From: Anaerolineales bacterium
Lineage (GTDB): Bacteria; Chloroflexota; Anaerolineae; 4572-78; J111
Length of the DNA stretch: 64,000 nucleotides
Assembly: GCA_015075185.1 (NCBI GenBank)
Contig: JABTUW010000001.1
Coordinates: 1,426,001 to 1,490,000, forward strand
Direction of reading: 5' to 3'
Below the pieces are notes generated by a model. It was given only the letters and a program-made list of their open reading frames with translations. It had not been told where the DNA came from and searched no databases. This document shows, one piece after another, positions 25,208 through 33,859 of the stretch. Both the position numbers and the translations under genes were made by a program. Numbering within the stretch: the first letter of the stretch is position 1; every line of letters starts with the position of its first letter.

Positions 25208-26746
25208 ATGGCAAACCCAGGCTGGGATTTTTTGGACGACGAGTTAGACCGGCCCCACGAAGCTTGCGGCGTGTTCGGCATCTATGCGCCGGGCGCGGAC
25301 GTGGCCCGGTTAACTTTTTTTGCCCTCTATGCCTTGCAGCATCGCGGCCAGGAGAGCGCCGGTATTGCCAGCAGCGACGGCCGGGCCGCTTACATCCACA
25401 AGGGCATGGGGCTGGTCGCCCAGGTGTTCGACGAGGAGAATTTAGCTCCCCTGAAAGGTCACCTGGCGATTGGCCAGAACCGCTACTCCACCACCGGCTC
25501 AACCCATATTCGCAACGCCCAGCCCTATTTGATAGAAACAAGTTATGGTCCGCTCGGGGTGGGCCACAATGGCAACCTGACCAACGCTCTGGCCCTGCGC
25601 CGCAAGCTGTTGGAGCGGGGCGTCGGCTTGACCTCCTCCAGCGATACAGAGGTTATTGTCCAGATGTTGGCCGCGCCGCCGCCGGGCCGTAAACCGGGCC
25701 GGCCGGATTGGGAAGATCGCCTGGCCGCGTTGATGGCCGAGGCGGAAGGGGCCTACTCCCTGGTTGTCCTGACCCGTGACGCCGTCTTTGCCGTGCGTGA
25801 CCCTCTGGGGCTGCGCCCGCTCTGCCTGGGCGAGTTCCCCAGCGGTGGCGGCTACGCGGTCGCCTCGGAGTCGTGCGCTTTGGGGACGATTGGGGCGCAG
25901 TATCTGCGCGAGGTGCATCCCGGCGAGATCGTTCGCCTGGACCGGCATGGCCTGCATAGTTTCCAGGGGCGTGCTGCGGCGGTCAGGCCGGCCCTGTGCG
26001 TGTTTGAGTATGTCTATTTTGCCCGGCCCGACAGCATGCTGGAAAATCAGGTCATTCACCGGGTGCGCCAGCGGTTGGGGGCAGAACTGGCCCGTGAAGC
26101 CCCGGCCGAGGCCGACGTGGTCATTGGCGTGCCCGACTCGGCGACTCCGGCGGCGATTGGCTTCGCCCAGGCGTCCGGCATCCCCTACAGCGAGGGCCTG
26201 ATCAAGAATCGCTACATCGGGCGGACCTTCATCCAACCCAACGATCAACTGCGGCGCTCGGGCATCCATTTGAAATATAATCCGCTCACGGCCAACCTGG
26301 CCGGCAAACGGGTCGTGCTGGTGGATGACTCGATAGTGCGCGGCAACACGGCCGGGCCGCTGGTGCGGCTGATCCGGGAAGGGGGGGCGACAGAGGTTCA
26401 CCTGCGGGTATCGTCGCCGCCGGTGCAGCACCCCTGTTTTATGGGCGTGGACATGGCAACCCACGACGAGTTGATTGCCCACCATAAATCTGTTGAAGAA
26501 ATCCGGGTGCATATTGAGGCCGACAGCCTGGCCTATCTGTCGCACGAGGGGATGATGCGGGCGGTTCGGCAAGCTCACCACGAAGCGGTTCGACAGGGTC
26601 AGAATGAGGCCAAAGTCGGTACATTTAACACCAGGCAGGGTTATTGCAGCGCCTGTTTTACCGGCAGCTACCCGGTCCATCTGGATGAGTGGTGGCTGCA
26701 AAAAGATCACGAAAAGCTGGTTTTTGAAGGAATTTGGGGAGAATGA
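25208..26746 (+). CDS. purF: Amidophosphoribosyltransferase
   Basis: 512 aa. It catalyses the first committed step of purine synthesis, PRPP + glutamine to phosphoribosylamine. A propeptide of 19 residues precedes the Ntn nucleophile Cys20 (RPHEACGVFGIY). RGQESAGI and GHNGNLTN are glutaminase motifs, and VVLVDDSIVRGNT is the PRPP-binding loop. ATG 25208 is preferred over the GTG at 25190, since the propeptide length then fits and AAAGG lies upstream. Its stop codon starts a GACCGCCGAC repeat. Confidence 0.96.
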   Translation: MANPGWDFLDDELDRPHEACGVFGIYAPGADVARLTFFALYALQHRGQESAGIASSDGRAAYIHKGMGLVAQVFDEENLAPLKGHLAIGQNRYSTTGSTHIRNAQPYLIETSYGPLGVGHNGNLTNALALRRKLLERGVGLTSSSDTEVIVQMLAAPPPGRKPGRPDWEDRLAALMAEAEGAYSLVVLTRDAVFAVRDPLGLRPLCLGEFPSGGGYAVASESCALGTIGAQYLREVHPGEIVRLDRHGLHSFQGRAAAVRPALCVFEYVYFARPDSMLENQVIHRVRQRLGAELAREAPAEADVVIGVPDSATPAAIGFAQASGIPYSEGLIKNRYIGRTFIQPNDQLRRSGIHLKYNPLTANLAGKRVVLVDDSIVRGNTAGPLVRLIREGGATEVHLRVSSPPVQHPCFMGVDMATHDELIAHHKSVEEIRVHIEADSLAYLSHEGMMRAVRQAHHEAVRQGQNEAKVGTFNTRQGYCSACFTGSYPVHLDEWWLQKDHEKLVFEGIWGE

Positions 26747-26815
26747 CCGCCGACCACCGACCACCGACCGCCGTTAATATAGTTTTGGTGGTCAGCGGTC
26801 CACGGTCGGCGGTCT
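26744..26815. repeat. GACCGCCGAC-type palindromic repeat, copy 2
   Basis: Starts with the purF stop (TGACCGCCGACCACCGACC), passes through CCGCCGTTAATATAGTTTTG, and returns as GGTCGGCGGTC followed by TTTA. The left end and the TATAGTTT core match copy 1 at 3236. The hairpin plus T-run could act as a weak terminator before purD. Confidence 0.82.
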
Positions 26816-26832
26816 TTACTCAGGAACAAAGG

Positions 26833-28125
26833 ATGACTGAACCCATCAACATACTGGTCATCGGCCGGGGGGGACGGGAGCATGCCCTGGCCTGGAAGCT
26901 GGCCCAATCGCCGCGGGCGGCGCGGGTGTGGGTAGCGCCGGGGAACGGCGGCACCGCCGGATCAGGCTCCATCGCCAATGTGTCCCTGGCCGAAGATAAC
27001 GTGGCCGGGCTGATTGAGTTCGCCCGGCGGGAGGCTGTTGGCCTGACGGTGGTCGGGCCGGAAGCGCCGTTGGCGGCTGGCGTCGTGGATGCGTTTCAGG
27101 CCGTTGGACTGCCCTGTTTTGGCCCCAGTCAGGCGGCGGCGCAACTGGAGGCGTCAAAAGCCTTCGCCAAAGCTTTTATGGTTCGTCACGGCATCCCCAC
27201 CGGGCGCTACGCTGCCTTCAGCGATTATCAGGCCGCGCTGGCTCATGTGCCGCAGGTGGATTATCCCGTGGTCATCAAGGCTTCGGGCCTGGCTGCGGGC
27301 AAAGGGGTCATCCTGCCCGACTCGCCGGCCGGGGCGGAAACGGCCCTGCGGCAGATGATGGCCGAACGTGTTTTTGGCGCAGCCGGCGATGAGGTGGTCA
27401 TCGAGGAGCGACTGGCCGGGCCGGAGGCGTCGGTGCTGGCCTTTTGCGATGGGCGTACCATTGCCCTCATGCCGGCAGCGCAGGATCACAAGAGGGTCTT
27501 TGACGGCGACGCCGGGCCAAATACGGGCGGCATGGGCGCGTATGCCCCGGCCCCATTGGTTACACCGGCCCTGCTGGAAGAACTCCGTCAGGCCGTTTTT
27601 CAGCCGGCGCTGGCCGGGCTGCGGGCCGAAGGCAAGCCCTACACCGGCATTCTCTACGCCGGATTGATGCTGACCGGGGCCGGGCCGCGGGTGCTGGAAT
27701 TCAACTGCCGTTTCGGCGACCCGGAAACCCAGGTGATTTTGCCCTTGTTGGCGAGTGACCTGGTGGCGATCTTCCAGGCGTGCTTGAACGGTACGCTTGA
27801 CCAGATGCAGATATCGTGGAATACCGGGGCTGCGGCAACGGTGGTGGCGGCGGCGGAAGGCTATCCGGGCGATTATCCGAAGGGCCGCGAAATCTCCGGC
27901 GTGGCCGAGGCTGAAGTTTTGCCGCAGGTGCTGGTTTTTCAGGCCGGGACGCGCCGCAGCGGCGAGGGCCGGCTGGTGACCGACGGCGGGCGGGTCCTGG
28001 CCGTCACCGGGCTGGGCGAGACACTGCCCCTGGCCATTGAGCGAGCTTACGCCGGGATGACGCGCCTTCATTTTCAGGGGATGCATTACCGGCGGGATAT
28101 TGGGGCTAAAGCGGTTATCCAGTAA
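26833..28125 (+). CDS. purD: Phosphoribosylamine-glycine ligase
   Basis: 430 aa ATP-grasp enzyme forming GAR from phosphoribosylamine and glycine. The start ILVIGRGGREHALAWKL is the N-domain motif. ATP-grasp signatures include KASGLAAGKGV, EERLAGPEASV, DHKRVFDGDAGPNTGGMGAY and FNCRFGDPETQ. ATG 26833 has AGGA upstream; the earlier in-frame ATG would read through the repeat and is unlikely. Confidence 0.96.
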   Translation: MTEPINILVIGRGGREHALAWKLAQSPRAARVWVAPGNGGTAGSGSIANVSLAEDNVAGLIEFARREAVGLTVVGPEAPLAAGVVDAFQAVGLPCFGPSQAAAQLEASKAFAKAFMVRHGIPTGRYAAFSDYQAALAHVPQVDYPVVIKASGLAAGKGVILPDSPAGAETALRQMMAERVFGAAGDEVVIEERLAGPEASVLAFCDGRTIALMPAAQDHKRVFDGDAGPNTGGMGAYAPAPLVTPALLEELRQAVFQPALAGLRAEGKPYTGILYAGLMLTGAGPRVLEFNCRFGDPETQVILPLLASDLVAIFQACLNGTLDQMQISWNTGAAATVVAAAEGYPGDYPKGREISGVAEAEVLPQVLVFQAGTRRSGEGRLVTDGGRVLAVTGLGETLPLAIERAYAGMTRLHFQGMHYRRDIGAKAVIQ

Positions 28126-28140
28126 ACATTATCGGGATTA

Positions 28141-28224
28141 AGGTGACAGGCACTTATCGGACTACTCATTGGGCTTATTGAATAAAACCTGCCTTTATTT
28201 AGTATTCAAAAGTGCCTGTCACCT
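28141..28224. repeat. AGGTGACAGGCACTT inverted repeat
   Basis: AGGTGACAGGCACTT (28141-28155) and AAGTGCCTGTCACCT (28210-28224) are perfect 15-bp complements flanking about 54 bp without an ORF, between purD and purM. It resembles REP-type bounding hairpins. Confidence 0.8.
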
Positions 28225-28236
28225 GGTTTTCTAAAG

Positions 28237-29244
28237 ATGAAACCTATCACTTATCGGGATGCCGGGGTTGATATTGAAGCCGGCGCGCGGGCCGTGGAGC
28301 TGATGAAAGAAGCAGTCCGGGCGACCTATGGGCCGGAGGTGCTGGCCGGTATCGGCGCGTTTGGCGGCTTGTTTGACATTTCCGCCTTGAAGGGGATGCA
28401 AGCGCCGGTGCTGGTCGCCTCGACCGATGGGGTGGGGACCAAAACCAAAATCGCGGCGGCGCTGGGCCGGTTTGAGACGATTGGCTTTGATATTGTCAAC
28501 CACTGTGTCAACGATATTCTGGTGCAGGGGGCGCGCCCGCTCTTTTTTCTGGATTACATTGCCGCAAGCCGTTTGCAGCCGGAGCGGGTCGCTACGGTGG
28601 TGCGGAGCATTGCCGCGGCCTGCCAGGCGGTCGGCTGCGCCCTCCTGGGCGGCGAAACGGCTGAAATGCCGGGAGTTTATGAGCCAAACGAATTTGATCT
28701 GGTCGGCACGGTGGTGGGGGTCGTGGAGCGGAGCCAGATCATTGACGGGCGAACCATCAGGCCGGGCGATCAGGTCATCGGTCTGGCTGCGGCGGGACTG
28801 CACACCAACGGCTATTCGCTGGCTCGGCGCGTTTTTGAGGGCTGGGATTTGCATGCAGGGATACCGGAATTAGGGCAGCCCCTGGGCGAGGCGCTGCTGG
28901 TCCCCCATCGGGCTTATTTGGCCGAGGTACAGCGCCTGCAGGCAGCCAACATCACCCTCAAGGGACTGGCGCACATCACCGGCGGCGGGCTGGTTGATAA
29001 CCCGCCGCGAATTTTGCCGCCGGGAACGGCGCTTGACCTCCCGCGGGGAAGCTGGCCCATTCCGCCGATTTTTCAACTCATCCAGCGGGTGGGCCAGATT
29101 GACGAAACGGAGATGGCCCGGACCTTCAATCTAGGCCTGGGGATGCTGGCCGTGGTTTCGGCGGAACAGCTTGACCAAGCCCTGGCAGTTTTGGGGGACG
29201 GGGCCTGGGCGGTGGGCGAGATCGTCTCAGAAAAGCAGGAGTAA
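28237..29244 (+). CDS. purM: Phosphoribosylformylglycinamidine cyclo-ligase (AIR synthetase)
   Basis: 335 aa. It closes the imidazole ring, FGAM to AIR, with ATP. TYRDAGVDIEAG is the start signature. ASTDGVGTKTKIA, CVNDILVQGARPLFFLDY and LGGETAEMPG carry metal and ATP-site residues. AAGLHTNGYSLAR and HITGGGLVDNPPRILP belong to the C-domain. It is about 110 bp after purD, across an inverted repeat, and 9 nt before purN. Confidence 0.96.
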   Translation: MKPITYRDAGVDIEAGARAVELMKEAVRATYGPEVLAGIGAFGGLFDISALKGMQAPVLVASTDGVGTKTKIAAALGRFETIGFDIVNHCVNDILVQGARPLFFLDYIAASRLQPERVATVVRSIAAACQAVGCALLGGETAEMPGVYEPNEFDLVGTVVGVVERSQIIDGRTIRPGDQVIGLAAAGLHTNGYSLARRVFEGWDLHAGIPELGQPLGEALLVPHRAYLAEVQRLQAANITLKGLAHITGGGLVDNPPRILPPGTALDLPRGSWPIPPIFQLIQRVGQIDETEMARTFNLGLGMLAVVSAEQLDQALAVLGDGAWAVGEIVSEKQE

Positions 29245-29253
29245 ATAAGCAGC

Positions 29254-29850
29254 ATGAAACAGCTGGCTGTTTTTATCTCCGGCAGCGGATCAAATTTGCA
29301 GGCATTGATTGACGCCATCCGGGCCGGCGAGTTGGAGGCCAGGATTGTCGTGGTGGTTTCTAATCGCGCCAATGCTTATGGCCTGGTTCGCGCCGAAAAA
29401 GCGCACCTGCCGACCCTCTACTTTCCTTTGAAAGCTTATCGGGAGGCGGGCCAGTCGCGGGAGGCGTATGACGCCGACCTGGCGGAGATGACACTGGCCT
29501 ACCAGCCTGACCTGGTGGTGCTGGCCGGGTGGATGCACGTGCTCAGCCCGGCTTTTTTGGGCCGTTTTCCGGGGCGAGTCTTGAACCTGCATCCGGCCCT
29601 GCCCGGCCAATTTGCCGGGACGCACGCCATCCAGCGGGCCTACGAGGCTTTTCAGCGGGGCGAAATTGACCAGACCGGGGTGATGGTCCATTGGGTCATC
29701 CCCGAAGTTGACGCCGGGCCGGTCGTTGCCACGGCCACCGTGCCGCTTCAAGCCGGCGATAGCCTGGCGGACCTGGAGGCGCGGGTTCATGCCACAGAGC
29801 ACCGGCTGTTGGTTGAGGCGATACGGAGCGTAGATCCTGTCGAAAAATAG
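29254..29850 (+). CDS. purN: Phosphoribosylglycinamide formyltransferase
   Basis: 198 aa folate-dependent GAR transformylase. ISGSGSNLQALIDAI is the GAR-binding start. The catalytic region has HPALPGQFAGTHAIQRAYEA (Asn/His site) and GVMVHWVIPEVDAGPVV with the conserved His and Asp. It follows purM closely and is the last recognisable purine gene of the cluster. Confidence 0.95.
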   Translation: MKQLAVFISGSGSNLQALIDAIRAGELEARIVVVVSNRANAYGLVRAEKAHLPTLYFPLKAYREAGQSREAYDADLAEMTLAYQPDLVVLAGWMHVLSPAFLGRFPGRVLNLHPALPGQFAGTHAIQRAYEAFQRGEIDQTGVMVHWVIPEVDAGPVVATATVPLQAGDSLADLEARVHATEHRLLVEAIRSVDPVEK

Positions 29851-29892
29851 AAATTCCAAATTGAGTAAGATTATCCACGAAAGGAAACAGAT

Positions 29893-30879
29893 ATGGCAAC
29901 TTTTTTCGGTTGTTTTTTTGGTTTTATTGCCTGGTTCATCGTCCGCTACATTTTGGCGGGGCTGTATACCGTCAATCAGAATGAGCGGGCGGTGAAGACG
30001 ATTTTCGGGCGAGCGGAGCGGATCAAGGGGGCGACTACCCTGGACGACCCGATTACCGAGTATCTGCGGCCCGAAGAGCGAGAGCGTTACCGGTATCCGC
30101 AAGTGCGGGTCATCCAGCCGGGCGGGCCGTATTTCAAGTGGCCGTGGGAGAAAATCTACAAGGTTTCAGTGGCCACCCAGACGGTCAACATGGCCTTCGA
30201 CGCGCTTGACCCAAATGCCAACAAACAGGGTACGGTCCTGGAAGCGGTCACCAAAGACCAGCTTAACACCGGCCTGCAAGGCCAGATTCGCTACCGGGTG
30301 TCGGAACGGAATTTGTACGCCTACCTGTTTGGGGTCAAACAGCCCGTTGTGCATATTATGGGTTATTTTGTCTCCATTTTGCGCGAGCGCATCGCCAATT
30401 ATGAAGCGCCCAACAGCAGCCTGGCCGATACCAATCCTGCTGACCCCAGCATCATGGCTGGGGTATCCATCAACGATCTGCGCAAAAATCTGCGTGACCT
30501 CAACGAGCACATGGATCAGGAATCCCTTTCCTCCACTGCCCGGTATGGGATAGTGTTGGACGCCTCGCTGATTACCGAGATTGACCCGCCGCCGGAGGTT
30601 GAATCGGCGCTGGCGGCCATCAACACCGCCCACAACCAGGTTTCGTCGGACATCAGCCTGGCCCAGGCTGCCGCCGACCAGAAGATTGTGCAATCGAAGC
30701 GGGCAGTGGAAATTGAAACGCTCAAGGCTCAGGCCGAAGTCGAGCCGCTCAAGGCTTTGGCGGCGCAGTTGGCCGAACTGAAAAAGAGCGGTCCCGACGT
30801 GCTGGAAGCTTACCTGCGGAACGTCCGCTTGCGGCTCTACAGCCAGGCCCAACAAGTCATCCTGGAGGAACGGAAATAA
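29893..30879 (+). CDS. SPFH/band 7 membrane protein, paralogue 1
   Basis: 328 aa. An N-terminal membrane segment (about residues 5-25) is followed by a band-7/stomatin-like domain (GLYTVNQNERAVKTIFGR). A charged helical region rich in AEVE/LKAQ repeats comes near the C-terminus (VEIETLKAQAEVEPLKAL). SPFH proteins form membrane microdomain scaffolds and often regulate membrane proteases. It shares a TAATG overlap with the next paralogue, so the two are translationally coupled and may hetero-oligomerise like HflK/HflC. This is inference from arrangement, not from close similarity. AAAGGAAAC precedes the ATG. Confidence 0.82.
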   Translation: MATFFGCFFGFIAWFIVRYILAGLYTVNQNERAVKTIFGRAERIKGATTLDDPITEYLRPEERERYRYPQVRVIQPGGPYFKWPWEKIYKVSVATQTVNMAFDALDPNANKQGTVLEAVTKDQLNTGLQGQIRYRVSERNLYAYLFGVKQPVVHIMGYFVSILRERIANYEAPNSSLADTNPADPSIMAGVSINDLRKNLRDLNEHMDQESLSSTARYGIVLDASLITEIDPPPEVESALAAINTAHNQVSSDISLAQAAADQKIVQSKRAVEIETLKAQAEVEPLKALAAQLAELKKSGPDVLEAYLRNVRLRLYSQAQQVILEERK

Positions 30880-31814
30880 TGCAAGGACTGGCAACTTTTA
30901 TCTTTGTGTTTATCGTCACTTTTCTTGGCCTGTTTATCGCCCTGCCGATTTTTATGCTGTTGGCCCGGCTGCTGGGGTTGTACGCCATTGTCGAGGAGGG
31001 CCGCTGCCATGTCTACGTGCTCTTTGGCAAGGTGGTGGCGGTGTTAAAGGAGCCAGGCCTGAATTTTCTGTGGCTCAAGCTTGGTCCGCAAGCCTTGATC
31101 GTCAGGTGGCTGGGCCGCTGCTACGTGCTGGACATGCGGCTCGACCAGCAGTACCTGCGCAGCCAGCCGGTCAACTCCGAGGAAGGCGCGCCGATGGGCA
31201 TCGGCATCTGGTACGAGATGGTCATCAGCGACCCGGTGGCCTACCTGTTCAAAAACGCCGACCCGCAAGGCTCGCTGGCGGCGAATGTGAGCAACGCGAC
31301 GGTGCGGACCCTGAGCAATATGCCCCTGGCCGATATGCTGCAAAACCGCCACCCGATGAGCCAGGCGGTGCGGGCCGAGGTGTCGCCTAAATCCGAGGAA
31401 TGGGGCTATAGATTAGGCTCGGTTTACATTCGCAAGGTCCATTTTCGGGATGTGGGCATGATCCGGCAAATTGAGGAGAAGGTGGTCAACCGGCTGCGCC
31501 AGGTGACGTCGGCTATCCGGCAGGATGGGGCCAACCAGGTGAGCATCATTACCAGCACGGCGGAGCGCCAGGCAGCGATTGAGTTTGCCCGGGCTAACGC
31601 CATGCGCCCCAAGATTGTCGGGGCGGCGCTGCAAGAAATTTCCGCCGACCCGGACGTAGCCAGGGCTATGTTTGAGATTTTGGAAACGGAAAAGATTTTG
31701 GAGGGGAAGGCCGGCCTGACCTTACTGCCCCAAAACGGCAACTTGTTGGCCCAGCTTGTCGCAGCGGATGCCACCAAGCCAGAGCCGCTGAAGATGCCCT
31801 CAAAGAGCAGATAG
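30879..31814 (+). CDS. SPFH/band 7 membrane protein, paralogue 2
   Basis: 311 aa with an N-terminal transmembrane segment (IFVFIVTFLGLFIALPIF) and a band-7-type domain. EEGRCHVYVLFGKVV opens it, VLDMRLDQQYLRSQPVNSEE corresponds to the strand region, and IIRQ-like helices (MIRQIEEKVVNRLRQVTSAI) follow. Its start overlaps the previous stop by one base (TAATG). It probably works as a complex with its partner at the cytoplasmic membrane. A 40-bp palindrome ends the transcription unit. Confidence 0.8.
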   Translation: MQGLATFIFVFIVTFLGLFIALPIFMLLARLLGLYAIVEEGRCHVYVLFGKVVAVLKEPGLNFLWLKLGPQALIVRWLGRCYVLDMRLDQQYLRSQPVNSEEGAPMGIGIWYEMVISDPVAYLFKNADPQGSLAANVSNATVRTLSNMPLADMLQNRHPMSQAVRAEVSPKSEEWGYRLGSVYIRKVHFRDVGMIRQIEEKVVNRLRQVTSAIRQDGANQVSIITSTAERQAAIEFARANAMRPKIVGAALQEISADPDVARAMFEILETEKILEGKAGLTLLPQNGNLLAQLVAADATKPEPLKMPSKSR

Positions 31815-31828
31815 CTCGAAGAATGGTA

Positions 31829-31925
31829 AGAACCTGGAAGGTTGGAGGATTGTCCATAGGGGGCCTTTGGCTCGAAGACTGGTTAAAGAATCGTCCACCC
31901 TTCCACCACTTCCAGCCTTCCTGCT
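31829..31925. repeat. GGAAGGTTGG / CCTTCC low-complexity inverted repeat
   Basis: AACCTGGAAGGTTGGAGG on the left and CCACCCTTCCACC plus CTTCCAGCCTTCC on the right are roughly complementary. They belong to the same GGAAGG-type text seen as the tandem tract inside purL. Confidence 0.55.
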
Positions 31926-31952
31926 CTATTACCGGATTTGGTGATCAAAAGC

Positions 31953-31992
31953 CTTCAGGAAGTAAAAAAGTGCACTTTTTTACTTCCTGAAG
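31953..31992. terminator. Perfect 40-bp palindrome between convergent genes
   Basis: CTTCAGGAAGTAAAAAAGTG is followed immediately by its exact reverse complement, with A and T tracts inside the arms. It sits between the stops of convergent genes (31814 plus, 31998 minus) and probably works as a bidirectional terminator. Confidence 0.75.
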
Positions 31993-31997
31993 AAGGA

Positions 31998-33359
31998 CTA
32001 TTTAAGGTCAGGGAGGGTGAGCACCTGCGGCTTTGGTTTAAAGCCGAACAGTTGGGCCAGCCGGGTGAGTGAACTGGGCGGAGCTTCTTGCTGCTCCAAA
32101 TCTCCGATAACCTGCTCATCGGGAATCTGGCCCAGGGTGTGCAGCTCGGCTTCGTGCGCTGCCCGGCGGAGAACCAGCCACAGGTAAACATCGCTCTCGG
32201 TCCGGCCCGGAAAATATTTGAGGATATCCCGCTCGCGAATCAGCTCGATGAGCGACAGGTAGACGTGGTCGTACCAACTGCCGACCGCTTCGGCGTAGGA
32301 AATTTCGCAGTTACACTCCACTTCCCGCAGAAATTTGTGAAAAGCGATATGCTCTTTGGCTAGCTCGTAACCTTCCGGCTCGGTAAAGAGGACATTTTGC
32401 TCCGGTCGAATTTCGTCCAGGCGGGTCTCGTGCAAAAACTGGGCGTATTCCGCTTTGAGCGACACCTGTTCCAGGTTCAGCCGGTCCTGGAAAAAACCCA
32501 GCAGTTGAGCCAGGGGATTAGCTTTTTCTCTTTCCAGGGCGTCCAAAACTTGTTCATTGGAAACCTGACCGAGGGCGTCTAACTCCGCTTCCAGCGCCGC
32601 CCGGTGCAAAATCAGCCAGGCGTACAGGTCGGCCTCGGTCCGGCCCGAAAAATACCTCAACACATCCCGTTCGCGGATCAATTCCACAATGGGCAGGTAG
32701 ACATTATCATACCAACTGGCGACAGCCTCCTCATTGGAAATTTCACAGCCGCAGGCGATTTCGCGCAGGTACTTGTGAATGACAATATGTTCTTCGACCA
32801 GCCGGTAGCGTCCCGGCTCAGTGAAGACCACGTTTTGACCGGGGCGAAGCTGGTCCAGATGGGTTTCCTTGAGGAAGTCGGCATGTTCCATTCTAAGTAA
32901 AATGTGATCCAGATCATCGTCCGGGCCAATAGGTACCGGCGTTTTGTACTCAATTATGTAAGCCTCGATAGTCTTGGCTCCGTGGGCGCGGGCCACCGAG
33001 ACCCGGTGATTGCCATCGCGGACAAAGTAAACGTCGCCGACCTGGTACACTTCAATAGGGGGAAAGCCCTCCTCAGAGTGGGCGACGGCATCTACTCGCC
33101 GCCAGCGTTCCTCGGTGGTGCTGTTCTTAGGTAAAAAAGTGCGGGTAAAATCGCGATAGCGGCCGGTGCTGCCGACAATTTTATCCAATTCGATTTCCTG
33201 CAAGCCTTTATAGGCAGCATCCTGCAACTGCAAACTCTGTTTGATTTCTTCAAAAGGCAGCAGGTTGTTCGAGCGGCCTCTGAAGAAGCTCAGCCATTCC
33301 TCGATGAAGGCGCGTTGTCTTGCTCTGGAAAATTCCTCATTTGATTCTTGAGTTAGCAT
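31998..33359 (-). CDS. ParB-like protein with tandemly duplicated C-terminal module
   Basis: 453 aa, no membrane segment. The N-terminal third has a ParB/Sulfiredoxin-like motif VYFVRDGNHRVSVARAHGA (D-G-N-H-R), preceded by GSTGRYRDFTRTFLP. Two homologous modules of about 115 residues follow, at about 152-270 and 308-425. Each contains FLKETHLDQLRPGQ-like or FLHETRLDEIRPEQ-like sequence, VVFTEP/VLFTEP, an IHKYLRE/FHKFLRE helix with C-x-C-EIS, ELIRERD and GRTExD. The function is unknown; a DNA- or nucleotide-binding regulator is possible. GAGGTCAAC precedes ATG. A palindromic box (33705) lies 350 bp upstream. Confidence 0.75.
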   Translation of the reverse strand: MLTQESNEEFSRARQRAFIEEWLSFFRGRSNNLLPFEEIKQSLQLQDAAYKGLQEIELDKIVGSTGRYRDFTRTFLPKNSTTEERWRRVDAVAHSEEGFPPIEVYQVGDVYFVRDGNHRVSVARAHGAKTIEAYIIEYKTPVPIGPDDDLDHILLRMEHADFLKETHLDQLRPGQNVVFTEPGRYRLVEEHIVIHKYLREIACGCEISNEEAVASWYDNVYLPIVELIRERDVLRYFSGRTEADLYAWLILHRAALEAELDALGQVSNEQVLDALEREKANPLAQLLGFFQDRLNLEQVSLKAEYAQFLHETRLDEIRPEQNVLFTEPEGYELAKEHIAFHKFLREVECNCEISYAEAVGSWYDHVYLSLIELIRERDILKYFPGRTESDVYLWLVLRRAAHEAELHTLGQIPDEQVIGDLEQQEAPPSSLTRLAQLFGFKPKPQVLTLPDLK

Positions 33360-33859
33360 AGTTGACCTCCTGTTCGAGTCAGTCGGGATTGCTCCAAATT
33401 TTAGGCGGAGCTGACAGGTTTTGAAAACCTGTCAATCTCGTCTCAGAAGGGGCAGTCAGTACAAGTCCTCTTGACGGTACTTACGCTGTGGGTGGAAAAA
33501 GCCCTCCCTAAATCCCTCCCAAAGGGAGGGACTTAAGCTAATTCTCCCCCTGGGGGGAGTTAGAGGGGGCAAATCCTTCAACTGCGTAACTCCTGTTACT
33601 TGAGCATTGCAAGTCATTCCGCAGCCCCTTTAAAACACGCAAGGCGCTTTTCAGCATGAAAAGCGCCTTTGCTAAGGTTGGACAATCCCTGTTGGTTATT
33701 AAAATGATGATTATCATCAAGCTTGATAATCGGAAGTCATTATACCGCTATTTGTGCTTTAAGCAAAACCCCATTTTTTGAAGAGTGAGACATCCCCAGA
33801 TGCCCGCCGGTGCGCGGAGTCGCATCCAGGGATGCTGGCTCCTCAATTTTGTCCTAAGT
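33360..33859. other. Repeat-rich 500-bp intergenic region
   Basis: No credible ORF. Contents: GACAGGTTTT-G-AAAACCTGTC palindrome (33413-33433). A GC palindrome cluster with CCCTCCC...GGGAGGG and CTCCCCC-TGG-GGGGGAG (33499-33581). A 12-bp hairpin AAGGCGCTTTTC/GAAAAGCGCCTT (33641-33669). A 7-1-7 palindrome TGATGAT-T-ATCATCA (33705-33719) that resembles a Fur/DtxR-type operator. Any promoter for the ParB-like gene must lie here on the minus strand. Confidence 0.6.
33705..33719. promoter_or_regulatory. 7-1-7 palindrome resembling a metalloregulator box
   Basis: TGATGATTATCATCA is a perfect 7-1-7 palindrome similar in style to Fur boxes (TGATAAT-N-ATTATCA) but not identical. No iron gene is adjacent, so the assignment is weak. 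Confidence 0.3.

Noticed and set aside
25499..26764. A 421-codon open frame on the minus strand
   Set aside because: It is antisense to purF, with composition typical of a shadow frame; purF is unambiguous.
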